Assembly (NCBI GenBank): GCA_945859605.1
Contig: OX243815.1
Location: forward strand, 41,884,459-41,948,458
Direction: 5' to 3'
Origin: Lumbricus rubellus
Lineage: Eukaryota > Annelida > Clitellata > Crassiclitellata > Lumbricidae
Length of the DNA: 64,000 bases
The translations under genes were made by a program, and so were the position numbers. The notes under the pieces were generated by a model. The model was not told the origin of the DNA. It did not search any database and was given only the letters and a program-made list of their open reading frames with translations. Shown here piece after piece: positions 34,091 through 45,600 of the stretch; position 1 is the first letter of the stretch, and each line of letters starts with the position of its first letter.

Positions 34091-34607
34091 TCAGTTTCAG
34101 ATTCGCTTAGTTGGATATTAAGTCAGAGTTTCAGCTGGTTGTCTTCACGAACAATTTGACATTTTTGTCAATGCGTCGATCAGTCAGTCATTTGCGAGTG
34201 AATGATTGATCAGGGTGTTGACGTGTGTCTTAATTGGGTTTAGGGTGGGTGCATGGTTGGACAACTAGGGTGTGATAGGCTATATCGAGTCAGTCGGTTG
34301 GATGATGGAAGATGGATATGGAAAACTCAAAGAAAATGCACAACATCGAGAAGAGTGGCGTCGTTGGGCATCTGGACCTGCCGAGAGGCAGCTTACCTAA
34401 AGAAGAAGAAGGTAAGCCGGACAGCCGGACGCCTGACTGCAGGCTGCCAAAATTAAAATGCGACCCTATCAAATTTGCTATCACCTGTTACTGCTGTATT
34501 TGGTATTCGTGCTGCACATTTGAGATTTCGAAGTGACGAAGAACATTAAATGCATCAACTGGGCAAATTTTATATATATTATTATTGCATTCTTGTTATT
34601 GCTTTAG

Positions 34608-34763
34608 CTTATAGTGGCCAGAATTTGTTCGACGCCTATCGCAAATGGCTAAAGACTGTTGGCGAAGGCAAAGATAGAACTTTCCAGAAATTTGCCGAGT
34701 TATTCAACATTCGGAAGCCTCGCAGCCTCGAGAGTGAACTTAGCGACGAGTCTAAGTTACCAG
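34608..34763 (+). CDS. Gene B exon 18: Lys/Arg-rich helical cassette
   Basis: Phase 1-1 exon of 156 nt. AYSGQNLFDAYRKWLKTVGE, then NIRKPRSLESELSDESKLPG. Close copy of gene A 3699-3854 (D to E and K to N changes). Confidence 0.75.
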
Positions 34764-35715
34764 GTAGACCAACTCAAGCGATCGTTAGAAATTCATGCGA
34801 ATAGAAACAAATAATTAAGTTAATTAGCACGATTAGCTGATAGTGTACTATGTTGTGTCTAAGCATTTATAAAGCACATCATGTTGGTTGAACCGTTCAG
34901 AAGCACTCCCAGTGCGCAAGATCTCGCGGGAAGAAGCAGATTTTGAAAAGAGAGGACGAAAAACACAGCCAGGTAGAATTGCAGAACGAACTGATAAAGA
35001 AATGCGCAAAGCGTAGGCCTAGGTCCTATTACTACCATCAATTCAAACAACAAGGCAAGATGAAACAGGTTGACAGCATATTAAAACAAGAGGGAAAACG
35101 TAGCCTATGGAAGAATGTGAACAAAATGTGTGAACATCATCAAATTGCAAATGGACTAAATGCATTAATGGGCTACCAGCAATTCGAGAATTTATTAAAC
35201 ATTTTCATAATTATTACTATCAACAGACGGAAAACAGTCAAAGCAATATTTATTACAAAATACAGGAGCAGCTGACTTGCTGAAATTGTAATCTCCAAAT
35301 TTCAAAAGCGCCTCTCGAAAGCCAAGCGAAAATATAATTAGGCTATTGGATAGGTTACTTAGGCCTACTGGTTATTCGCGGCGCTGAAATAATTTCTAGC
35401 TGTGATCTTCTGTCAAATGATTCTATTACTGGGTCAAAATTAATTGATTGGTTGATTGATTGATTGCTTGATTGATCGCTAGCTCAATTGCTTGATTGGT
35501 TGACGCTGTACCACAGAAGACCTCCCGGCTGACATTAGAGCTGTTCCATCAAACTCTATAGACTACTCAAGTTACGTTTTCTAACTGCTTTAAGTTTTCC
35601 AACCTTCAGACCTATGTTCAGATTTCGCCATGTGCACCATGTTCGGAGAGCTTGAGCAAACTCCATGTTATACGCATAACCTACATAAATTATGGTGCTA
35701 TGTTTTGTCTCTTAG

Positions 35716-35978
35716 ACAAGGAAACCCCCGATGGCGAGGAAACAGAGAAGGAAGTCCCAGTGGATGAATCGGAGCCAAATGACACGAACGGAGGCTACAG
35801 CTGCGAGAAGAACAGTCCGTGCAACATAGAGAACATCGTCAACGAACAGTTCTACTTTGCAACAACATCTACCGACAAATTCATCCAATGCGACGCCTGG
35901 GGCGGATGCCACACCTTGACCTGCGACGATGGGCTTGTCTGGGATGACCAGATCAAAACGTGCGGACTACGCACTTAA
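35716..35978 (+). CDS. Gene B terminal exon: acidic linker plus CBM14 chitin-binding domain
   Basis: The acceptor ttttgtctcttag leads to a TAA stop. The CBM14 part from NGGYSC to CGLRT is residue-identical to gene A, while the Glu-rich linker differs at several residues (TPDGEETEKEVPVDESE). The domain therefore looks constrained or gene-converted and the linker relaxed. Six Cys as in the peritrophin-A fold. Confidence 0.85.
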
Positions 35979-36116
35979 CTGACGCAACGCAGGAAATGCA
36001 GCTCGTGAGCCTTTTATGGCTCTTAAGCTTTCGGAAAAGGACACGGAACTTTAAGACTTAGAAAAAATTTACTAATAAACGCCACAACTTTGATAATTGT
36101 CGACATGCGTAGTTTA

Positions 36117-36122
36117 AATAAA
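36117..36122 (+). terminator. Gene B poly(A) signal candidate
   Basis: AATAAA about 140 nt after the gene B stop codon. Confidence 0.5.
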
Positions 36123-36749
36123 AAATAATAGTTTATTAAGTTTTAGCACAATCTTGAGGCTCTTATGACTAATGCACTTGACGTTGATATTGATTAAATT
36201 AGACTGCAGTGTACGCCTGATAAGGTCATTGATATCGAACAGAAAATGCTAATAAAACTTGTCTTGCATGGGTTAATTAGAGTAGGCCTAGGCTATACGT
36301 CATATCTTGATTGCATTGATCGCTGCAAACGTTAAAAGCTCTTCTCTCTGGCCCTCTCACCTTCTGTCTTCATCTGTCTGTCTAACTTCTCTCACCCTCT
36401 TTCGCCTTTCTCTTTCTTTCGCTCTAAACTCTATAAGTAATATTAGCGGAGAACGAAAGATTAACGGTTGCGTAGAATAGGGCTACTGATTCTGAAGACA
36501 ATTATAAATACGTTATGCATCCCAGGGCAGGGCGGATCTAGGGGCCAATCCGGCTCCCCTCATTCCAAAATGTGCATAGGACGTGACCCCCACTAGGTTT
36601 CAACAAACTTTCAACCAAAGAGAGGAGAGGATTTAGGGTAAAGAAAAGCGGTATAGGGTGAGAAGAAGGGAGAGGTAAGGGGTGACGGAAGAGCTTCAGT
36701 CGATCATATAATTTATGTGATGCGTCGTCAGGTTATAATTATCTCTTGA

Positions 36750-37085
36750 CATAAGCTTACCAATTTTGTCTAGATAACACATCAAATGCATATAAGTCAT
36801 TTTGGTGTTCGAAGCTAACTGTGACCTCTCTGCCCGTTCGATGCGTCTTCTTAGATCCTTTGATCGGCCTGACCTCTTCGTTCCCTGCGTGACCACGTCA
36901 TGACCGCCTTGTCTCAATCCAGATCTTTTACTATAATAGAACGGACTTTCCTCCATCTTTGGCTCTTTATGCCTGTCTGGTAGAGATTCATCACCTTTCT
37001 CTCGTCTCAAACCCTACCTTTCCTCTCGAATTCGAACGCACTGGGAGCTCTTCTGATCGTCCTTTGCTGAGAGAGGCTTTTATGA
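36750..37085 (+). mobile_element. 5'-truncated LINE 3' end
   Basis: Same order of blocks as 62200-62465: tcttagatcctttgatcgg, cctgacctcttcgt, ctttctctcgtct, gaacgcactgggagc, then the hairpin-like tail. A short repeat with ggcggatctagggg precedes it (36530-36620). Confidence 0.7.
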
Positions 37086-38039
37086 ATGGCCATTTACATT
37101 GAAATTCAATAACGGTTGATTTTCTTCAAGATGTTAAAAATAGCAAGGCTAAAGAAATTAAGACAAACGAATCGGCGACTAGGCCTACTTGTAGTATACA
37201 TGAGCGCCTCTGAGGAGTTCTCTTGAAGTGGCGCTATATAAATGTTCGATTACAATTGCATGGCACATGCACAAATCAATTAATCGGGTTTAAGTGCTGT
37301 AGTAAAGGTAGAATAGGGTATGCCCTATTATATCAGACCTAAATTAGGCCTATTATATATTTCATAGGTCTAATTTGTATAAATCAGCTCAGCTGTCCTT
37401 CAAACAACGAGTCTAAACTCCTTATTCAATAATCAAGGTTAGTGTAGGCTATATAGTTTCGCTTCGGACTATAACCATTAACCATGCAGTTTTGAAGATG
37501 AAAGCTGAACAGAGCATAACATATCAAGCTGTAGAAGTTTTCGAGCGTTTCTTCAGACACAGTAATAAATTTTCCAGGAACACTCAGTAAATTCTGCAAT
37601 TAATCAAGGCAAATAAAATGGTTTTACTCTGGACCAATTAAAAACCTCGACATTTGCTAGCATGTCCAAACGGAATCATATACAATGTAGAACCTTAGCA
37701 TTTTCATGGAAACGCTCTGAATGCAGGCATGGCGGTGCACATTTTTACGTCGGCTGTCGGATTTACATGTATACGAGTCATGTCGATCGAAGACTTGTGG
37801 GAGCAGGTCGCTTTAGTTCAATAAGTTTGTCAGTCTATCAGTGAGTTATAAGCGCTCACGGTTTTCGCCTAAGTCACAGCGCTGACATCGGAGCAGTGTC
37901 GGTGTCTGAGTTTATTGGATTCACTTTGGAAAACTTCTGATTGAGTGGCTGACCATTCTAATGTGTAGACTACAGCATGGCTCAATAAAAAATGTCCCAC
38001 CGGATAAAATGCAATATCTTCCCAACCGATCGAAATGTT

Positions 38040-39060
38040 TCTGCGAAAATTTCCCAATTCGCACGGGAGTCAATTTCCAACAATCCCTGTAAGTTTCACT
38101 TAAAATATTTTATGCTTGCAAAAGTTACAATTGTTTAAACTTTCGATTCCGTTTTTTTAAATATCCGCGAAAAAATGAACGTCAGTTGTAGATTTCCATA
38201 CCAAACGATATCACTTTCACTAAAACCACAGAATTCCGTTTAACAGTTCATTGTAAATTATGATGAGAGTATCCACTCCCTGCTTTAATACGACCTCGAA
38301 TACTTTTTGTGAAGTTCAGTATGGGCTTGTGTATCGAGTCCTGCTGCGACTGATCCCACATTAGCAGCAAGACTTCCTTCAGCTAACCAATGTTCTCCAA
38401 CTTGGGATGAGATGTGTTGCAGCGTTCCAACAGAGCTCCCAAATATCATAATCAAGAGGGTTAGGGTCTGGCGAGTAGCCTATGTTGTTTATTCATATTT
38501 GCCAATAAATTTACTGCAGTTGATGGCAAAAATAAGGTAGCGTCATCATAATCAACCTTGCCGTGCGAGCAAGCAGGCGCACCGTCCTGCTGGAAAATAA
38601 AACCAGATGTTAGAACATACCTTCAGTGTTCAATGAGTCTGGGTAAGAGAGTTTAACGATAAGTTTGACATTTAGCCTACTGAATGGGATGAAGTGCAGT
38701 CTTTCATTGCAGCCGTAACATACGCCAGCAGATCTGAAGCCGAAACCATGATGTGCTTTGCAAACTTGATGCCTTCGACTACCAAGCGAATTTCGTGAAC
38801 ATCACTCTCTTTTCCGTCACATCAAACGACCACTTCCTGCGTCTCTTCCGACATCTGACCTCCGTTAAATAAACACGTTTGCAGATAACCTTCACTGTTC
38901 ACTGTGCTCAGGTTCCACTTTTCAATGGGTATTTTGCTATGATCACGCGATGTCTCAGTCTCTGCTCACGTAACGTTCGAGTTACCATTTTATCGTCTGC
39001 AGAAACTTTGTCCATGACGGTCAGTAAGGTATTCAAAAATCAAAATTGAGACCTTAATAT
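38040..39060 (-). pseudogene. Decayed Tc1/mariner-type transposase
   Basis: The minus strand near 38590 reads FQQDGAPACSHGK, and near 38460 YSPDPNPLDYDIWEL, with mariner-like spacing between the two Asp. Many stops and frameshifts. Ends not resolved. The rest of 37.1-39.9 kb shows no gene. Confidence 0.55.
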
Positions 39061-40290
39061 ACAAAATATCACCAAATACTAACAGCTTGCATCATAAACA
39101 GCTTCTTTATATCTCTTAGGGAGTTCATATGACATCGTCATCACTCTGTGCGTTGTAATTTGTTAAAAAAAACTTGAAGAAATCACATGTAGGCTATTGG
39201 AACGTGATTCTGCGGAAATGTGAAAAAATGGAAAACTGTTTTGCACAGCTGTAACTTCTGAAGTAATGCAGATTCATTACTGTGATTTTCAGGGATTGTT
39301 GCAAATTCGTGCTAGTGAGCCGTAAACAATTCATGTAGGCTAATAATATTAACTTTCAAAATTGTGTTTGAGACATTTGGGAAAATTTTGTATCGTCACG
39401 AAAAAGTTCAACAAACATGAAATGATAAAAGGAAGCAATACACAATTTTTTGCGAGTTTGTTCGTTTCAATTTTCGCGATTTCAATACCATTTTTAATAT
39501 AAAAAACCGTTTCTATTCCCTGGACATACGACACTATGATACAACGAAGTGAGCAGTGCATTGATGTCGTATCTCCTTATCAACCAATCAACGACGAGCT
39601 TCCTCTGGACATACGACAATGCACTTTGAAACCGTGAATGCGGTAGGGCCTACTGAAGATAGGCCTACGGCAAAAATAAATAGGAGATACGACAAAATCA
39701 TTCTGAAAATGGACAATTGGACATAGCCTACTACAGGTAGTTTTCGTTGAGTATCTTTAAAACGACCTTCGGATATTCTAACGATTAAAAATGATGAAAG
39801 ATAAGCACATTTTTGCTACACATCAAGTCTAAACTCGATTTTGAGTAAATGGAGATAGGCCTAGGCTACAAGATAATTCTCAGGCGACGAATTGCTTACA
39901 ATTATTTAGATTTGCACACTGTAACCGTAGTTTTGAAGCTGTCATCGTAACAAAATTGTTCATTCATCATGAATAAACAGTGGGTAGGCTAACACTATAG
40001 AATATAATAACAATATTATATTATGAATATGTCTGAAATAGTGGCCTTGTTGGGGGTATATAAGCTTCTCCGTCCCCCACCACAGACTTGTCCCCTCTAA
40101 GTCTCCGTCCATGCCTATGCATATTTTTATTTATATAACTCCATTATTTTTATGGACTCGATGGCCAACTTTGGTCAACGTCGACGACAGTCCAGCGTTA
40201 TAAAACTGTCTTCGAGTAAATTGCGAAATAATTGTTTACAGCGCGAAGACGCCAGCACCTCTATCGTAATTTCTCACCTGATCGATGGAA

Positions 40291-40320
40291 AAGCGTTTGA
40301 CAGCGCACTTTATTGTAACC
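40291..40320 (+). promoter_or_regulatory. Conserved upstream block of gene C
   Basis: AAGCGTTTGACAGCG, then ACTTTATTGTAACC; the counterpart of 9671-9703. Confidence 0.45.
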
Positions 40321-40485
40321 ATCCGTAGATATATAGACTCTACTTTTGATGGCAATTAATTTATGCGCTTTGCATGTGTCAACAAACCACACGTCGTACC
40401 AGCCTCGAATTTGTATTTAGGTGGGCGTCCGATTATTAATCACTAAAAGTAGCCTAATTCTCTATAGGAGATCCAAGCGTTTAAC

Positions 40486-40493
40486 TTATAAAT
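40486..40493 (+). promoter_or_regulatory. Gene C TATA-like box
   Basis: TTATAAAT lies 105 bp before the ATG, close to the gene B TATA-to-ATG distance. The leader is homologous downstream. Confidence 0.55.
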
Positions 40494-40590
40494 TGACCAG
40501 TCTAAGAACAGAAGTCGTCATTTGCAGAACATCTTGCTTCAGAGCGTTGGTGTGTCAAAGTGTTACAGCTTGTTCGCTTTACAGAAGAAA

Positions 40591-40690
40591 ATGAGGGTCG
40601 TTCTGTTTCTGTTCCTCTCCTTGGCTCTTCTGAACTCCGTGACCTTCGCTGCACCATCCAGACTGCCGGTCGAGACTCCTGAAGACACTG
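40591..40690 (+). CDS. Gene C exon 1: signal peptide
   Basis: MRVVLFLFLSLALLNSVTFA, then APSRLPVETPEDTG. Typical secretory signal with a T-F-A cleavage site. The donor gtatga is in phase 1. Confidence 0.85.
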
Positions 40691-41002
40691 GTATGATTGC
40701 AGTTCTTGTATTTTAACTGCAAATCAGACTGTGTTTAGCCTGGCAATTATAGGCCTACAATGTGATAGGTTATTTCATAGTTGTAAAAAACTTTTTTTCG
40801 TTTTTTATTCTCTCCCCAAAATCGTCGTTTTTTCGTTTTTTATTTTCCCATCGTTTTTTATGGGTTTTTTCTTTAACTTTATTTATTCATTTACTTTCTG
40901 TTATTATTTTCCTTAACTTTAATTTGTTTCTGATATTCCTTATGTTTTTCGCCAACTATCAACGATTCAGCTAACTAAAGTCATTATTTCATCGTTTAGC
41001 AT

Positions 41003-41512
41003 TGTGATAACCTCCTTGTGATCACCTCCTCCTATCAGTCTCTTCGGAAGCTTCTTCATATAAGTTCGTGGTAGCATAGGCCTATCCCTAGATAACTGTG
41101 TCATTAGCTAAATGGCTAGGTAAAGAATCTACAGACTTTCACTGTTTTGTAACCAACAACGACGACGTGTTTAAGTCTTCTTATTATACTCCAAAATCCG
41201 ATGTAAAGTAAAACGATCAGCAACAACACAACAATGACTACACTTGCGTTATCATAACAACTACACGACTACTACCTTCATCAGTCTACTCTATCGCAAC
41301 TCAACAACAACTATTACAGCCTATCTCAATAGCTCTCAACACACAACACTCCTTCTTCACTTCCACTCCCTCCTTGTACACTCAACGTACGCTCGTCTAG
41401 ACATCACGCGCTGTCCAGACAATCACCTGTCCAGACGCCGCGCGCCAATTTGCAGTTGGCCTACCTGCGTCGCTGTACGACAATCGTCGTGCACTGATTA
41501 AATTAGCTTACA
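41003..41512 (-). repeat. 3' LTR (minus-strand element)
   Basis: 510 bp, TGTGATAACC...TTACA. Left flank AGCAT at 40998-41002. Confidence 0.9.
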
Positions 41513-41629
41513 TTACCTCCTTCCTTTCTTTTGAAGAGAGCTAATTAATCTTAAAAATTAGCGAACGTATAATGCTTAAACTAAATACAAACAATTCCTA
41601 TACTAAATGCAATCACAAAATATCTTATA

Positions 41630-42187
41630 CTACAATCTCGATAAGCAGTCCGCTACTACATTCAGCTTTCCCTTCTTATAGTTCAACAGAATGTCAAAAT
41701 TTTGCAATGATAAAGACCATCGGACTAACTTAGCAGACTTCGACATTGACTCAGTCAAATAAATTAAAGGATTATGGTCAGTGAACACATTAATCTTGGA
41801 ACCAATAATAATTTCTTTCAATTTGTTTAAAGCCCATATGATTGCATAGGCTTACTTCTCAATCGTCGCCCATCTCCTCTGGGTATCTGTCAGCTTCTGA
41901 CTGATAAATGAAACGGGACGTTCTATCCCCTCATCGTCCACTTGTGACAGCACAGCCCCCACAGCAAAATCACTGCTATCACAGTACAAATTAAATGGTT
42001 TGCCAACCTCGAACATGTATAAAATCACATTTGATAAAACAATTTCTTTAAGAGAATCAAAAGACTTCTGGTGGTCCTCAGTCCAAACAATGTTCTCAGG
42101 TGTCTGCTTGCTAGTTAAATCTGTTAATGGTTTAGCAATTTCAGCAAAATTACAAATAAATTGTCTGTAGAAACCAAAAAATGTCAA
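41630..42187 (-). pseudogene. RT C-terminus and RNase H of the LTR element
   Basis: The minus strand begins at the RT thumb (GFYRQFICNFAEIAKPLTDL), then RNase H: YCDSSDFAVGAVLSQ and, after a stop at about 41852, VFTDHNPLIYL and NVVADCLSRL. The RT fingers and palm, with the catalytic Y-x-DD box, are absent between 42192 and 42187. Not functional. Confidence 0.75.
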
Positions 42188-42191
42188 TCAA

Positions 42192-42640
42192 TTAGTTAGC
42201 AAGTGTTAGGATTTTTGGGTTCAGCACCACTTCCTGTTCTACCATTGTACATAATCCAGGTTTGTCCGAAAATCTGTCTGCATAACGGTTCAGTACATCC
42301 AGTAGCTGTTTCTGTTGCTCGCACGTAAGATGTCCGATCTGTTCATAGTCCAATTGCAGCGATTTCTGTGTCGTCTCTGCATGGTCTTCTTTCAATGGTA
42401 GCTCTACCACTGATCCGAATTCGTCGTCCTCTTCCACGATGAGACCACACGATAATGTTCTTGCGATGAACTTCCTCATTTTGTTGGCATGGACGATTCG
42501 TCGGCCGTTTTCATTCATGTCCACCAGATACGAATACTTGGATCTTCTTTGTAGCACTGTACATGGACCATGCCATCGTGAGATCAATTTATTGGTTGAC
42601 GTGGATACAGGACGATGACGTTTTCTCCTGGTTCGAATTC
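42192..42640 (-). pseudogene. Integrase C-terminus and RT leader of the LTR element
   Basis: SRWHGPCTVLQRRSKYSYLV is a GPY/F-like integrase C-terminal module. It continues in the same frame into the spacer and to the start of the RT region. It is out of frame with the upstream ORF: two frameshifts lie between about 42600 and 42665. Confidence 0.65.
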
Positions 42641-42641
42641 T

Positions 42642-45600
42642 TTATCCTTGGCCCTCTTGTTGTATTGACTGGCGTATTGCACAATTCTCAGCAAATATCA
42701 AAGCTTTCTCCATGTCTGCTCTTAAGTTCTTCAGGTACTTTGCTGGTTGTACTCCAATGTTTGGCGGTAGATTTATTTCTTTGGTCCAGCTTTCCTTTAA
42801 GATAGTTAAAGGTCCTCTTGGCATTTTTCCATATACCAGCAGATATGGTGCCACTCCTGTCGTTGCGTTAGGAACTTCTCTCAATGCCCATACGGTAAAC
42901 GGAATGATTTTATGCCACTGTCTTGGATTTTCCACAATGACATGATGTACCATCTTCTTGAACGTCTGATTCCATCTCTCGACTAATCCGGCTGCCTCTG
43001 GATGCCCCGGTGAATCGAATCGTGGACAGCATCCCATCAATTTCAAAAATTCCCTTGTAAGACTGGTTGTAAAATTCGTGCCTCTGTCGCTGGTGATCAC
43101 AGACGGCACCCCCACGTCAATGAATAGCTTCATCAAAGCTTCGCACACAGCCTTAGCAGTCAATGACTTCAGCAAAAAGATTGTCGGCCATCTTGTACAT
43201 GAATCCACTATGCACAAGCAATACTTATGCCCAGCTGCTGACTTCGGTTCTATTGGGCCTACCACGTCCATAGTCATCCGTCGGAATGGAACATCTTCCC
43301 TTGGAATTGGTGTAATCGGCACTCGATCCATCACCAAACTTCGTGCCTTCAGCTGACACTTCTCACAGGACTTACAAAATTTCACCACGTCTCGACGCAT
43401 CTTTGGCCAGACAAAGAACAACTTGATTCTCTCTCGTGTCTTCTCTTCTCCCAAGTGTCCGCCAAATACTGACTCGTGAGCTAATTCCATTACTTGAATT
43501 CTTCTCTCTTTCGGTAACACCAACTGGTACACTAGCTGATCCAACATTTGATGCTTCTTATACATCAATCCATTCACCACGCTAAACTCTGATCCTTTGT
43601 CTTCAGCGATCCTCCACCACGATTTCAGTGACTCGTCATTTCTCTGCTGCTCCTCGAATTTCTTCGCATCTTCCAGCTGTCTTTCATCGTTCGAATTCTC
43701 TGTGAACAAGTCCCTCATACTTGTCTCCAGTTCAGCGTCGCTTCCGGAATCTTCACTATCATTTCGTTCACATGCAGCCATCTCTTCTTCAGTTTCATTG
43801 TTCTCATATGTTGTTCTTTCGTCATCTTGAATGCTGAGTTCATCTTCGCTGTCCGTGTCATCTTCTTGCGAACTTTCGTTTATCGTTTCATCTTCTCCGC
43901 CTTCGACTTCTGCTCTCCGACTTTGTGCTCTTGTAGTCACATTCGCTTGTAGTTCCCCTTGCAATACACTCACTGGTGGAATCTCTTTCAATTCTGCAAT
44001 TATCTCCGGATGTAGCAAGAACTTTTCTCTGTTTTCTTTGCACAGATCCGCTGGAATGCTGGCACACACTAAAGTTAAATATGGCGCGATATTTATTGTC
44101 CTGTCCTCTGTAGCTGCTCCTTCGTTACGACCGCTCATCCGCACTTCGATTTTTACCAACTTAGCTGGAATCGGCTCTCCAGCTACACATTGCAAATGAA
44201 CTCTGCCGATTTCTTCTACTGTCGTTCCTTTCAGTAGTTCCTCGTTGATTACCGGTATCTCGGTCCCCGAGTCAATCAACGCCTCGACTTGCACAGGCTG
44301 CCCATCAGTCCCACGTATCTCCACATTTACATGCTGCAACGATATCTTCTTTATGCGTTGACACTCCTCTTTACTTTTTGTTTCTCGACAAATTTCTGCA
44401 ATGGAAGTAGTCTTTATCGCTTCTTTCTGCATGGTGAACTGCGGCGTACACTTCATTACCGACTTCACTTCTGTTTCACGATCGTCCGATTCTTCAAACT
44501 GGTCTGGTGCATTCATCACTTGTATCTGGTTTACTCGAAGATTTTCTGCACTTCTGCTAAAGTTCTTCCTCAGATTTGCCGCTCCTGGTACTTGGCAATG
44601 TTTTATTAGGTGTTTGTCAGAATGACAGTTGTGGCAACGTTTCTTTATAAAACTTCTTTGCTCATTGTTCTCCCACTTGTTGTACGGCGTGTATGATGCA
44701 TTACTTTCTGTTGGGCGTCCCAGCGGCGGAGTTCGATTGTAGGCTTGTCTGTCCCACGTTGACTCTTTCTTATCTTGCCAATACTGCTTTCCAGAATAAT
44801 TATCTTTCTTTGCATCATTACTCTTGGCTTGGCTTCCGGTGTCTTTGCTATCCTTGTTCCACTTGAATGGCTTTGAGCTATTTCCCCATGCTTCAAATTT
44901 CGGTTTGTCTTGGAACATCACACCAATCCGATTGTTTACATGTATGTCTGCGAGGTCTGCAACATTACTAGCTTCCAAGCATTCTGTGCCCTCTTTTGCT
45001 AAGACAAACTGCAGTGGACCTGGTGGTAAACATTCTTTCAGCTTATCCGCCACTAACAAATCAAACAGCTTCTCGTAGTCTTTGTCCACTCGTCTACTTC
45101 GGACATAATAATTCAACAGGTTCTTCAGCCTAGCCGTGAACATCGTATACGTTTCTTCGGCTGTCTTCTTGGCATCTGCAAACCTTGACCTGTACTCACG
45201 AGCTGTTAACTTGAATTCCTTCAACAAATGCTCTTTCACTGCATCGTATTTATCTAAATTCTCAAATGACAATCGATTCAATACCGTTCGCGCTCTCGGG
45301 GTCATCAATGGCAACAACAATTTCACCCAGTACTGTTTTTCCACAGCGAAGCTATTGAATGCATTTTCAACTGTTTCAAAATATAATGGCACTTCCATCA
45401 TATCATACGGCATCTTCGGTAACACATGTTTCATTGCGTCACCTATCTTCTTAATCTTGGACACCATTGTCTCACTTTCTCTGAGCCTAATCTGTTCTGA
45501 CACTTCTCGGCTCTTACGATCATCTTCGTCTCTCTTCTTCAGTCGATCTTGATCTTCGATTCTCCGCAGTTCTTCTTGTTCAATCTTCTGCTGCAACAGT

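Larger units (their letters stand above)
24440..36430. repeat. Segmental duplicate of 1-6080
   Basis: The first bases of the window (gaggtgtcgcatagtcaagg) recur at 24440, and the match continues exon by exon to the CT-rich tail. The copy is about twice as long because of the Sola-like element, the palindromic mariner and a small 34.3-kb insert. Intron sequence is well conserved, so the duplication is not ancient. Confidence 0.85.

Noticed and set aside
36696..37010. 104-codon minus-strand frame
   Set aside because: Antisense to a plus-strand LINE 3' fragment.
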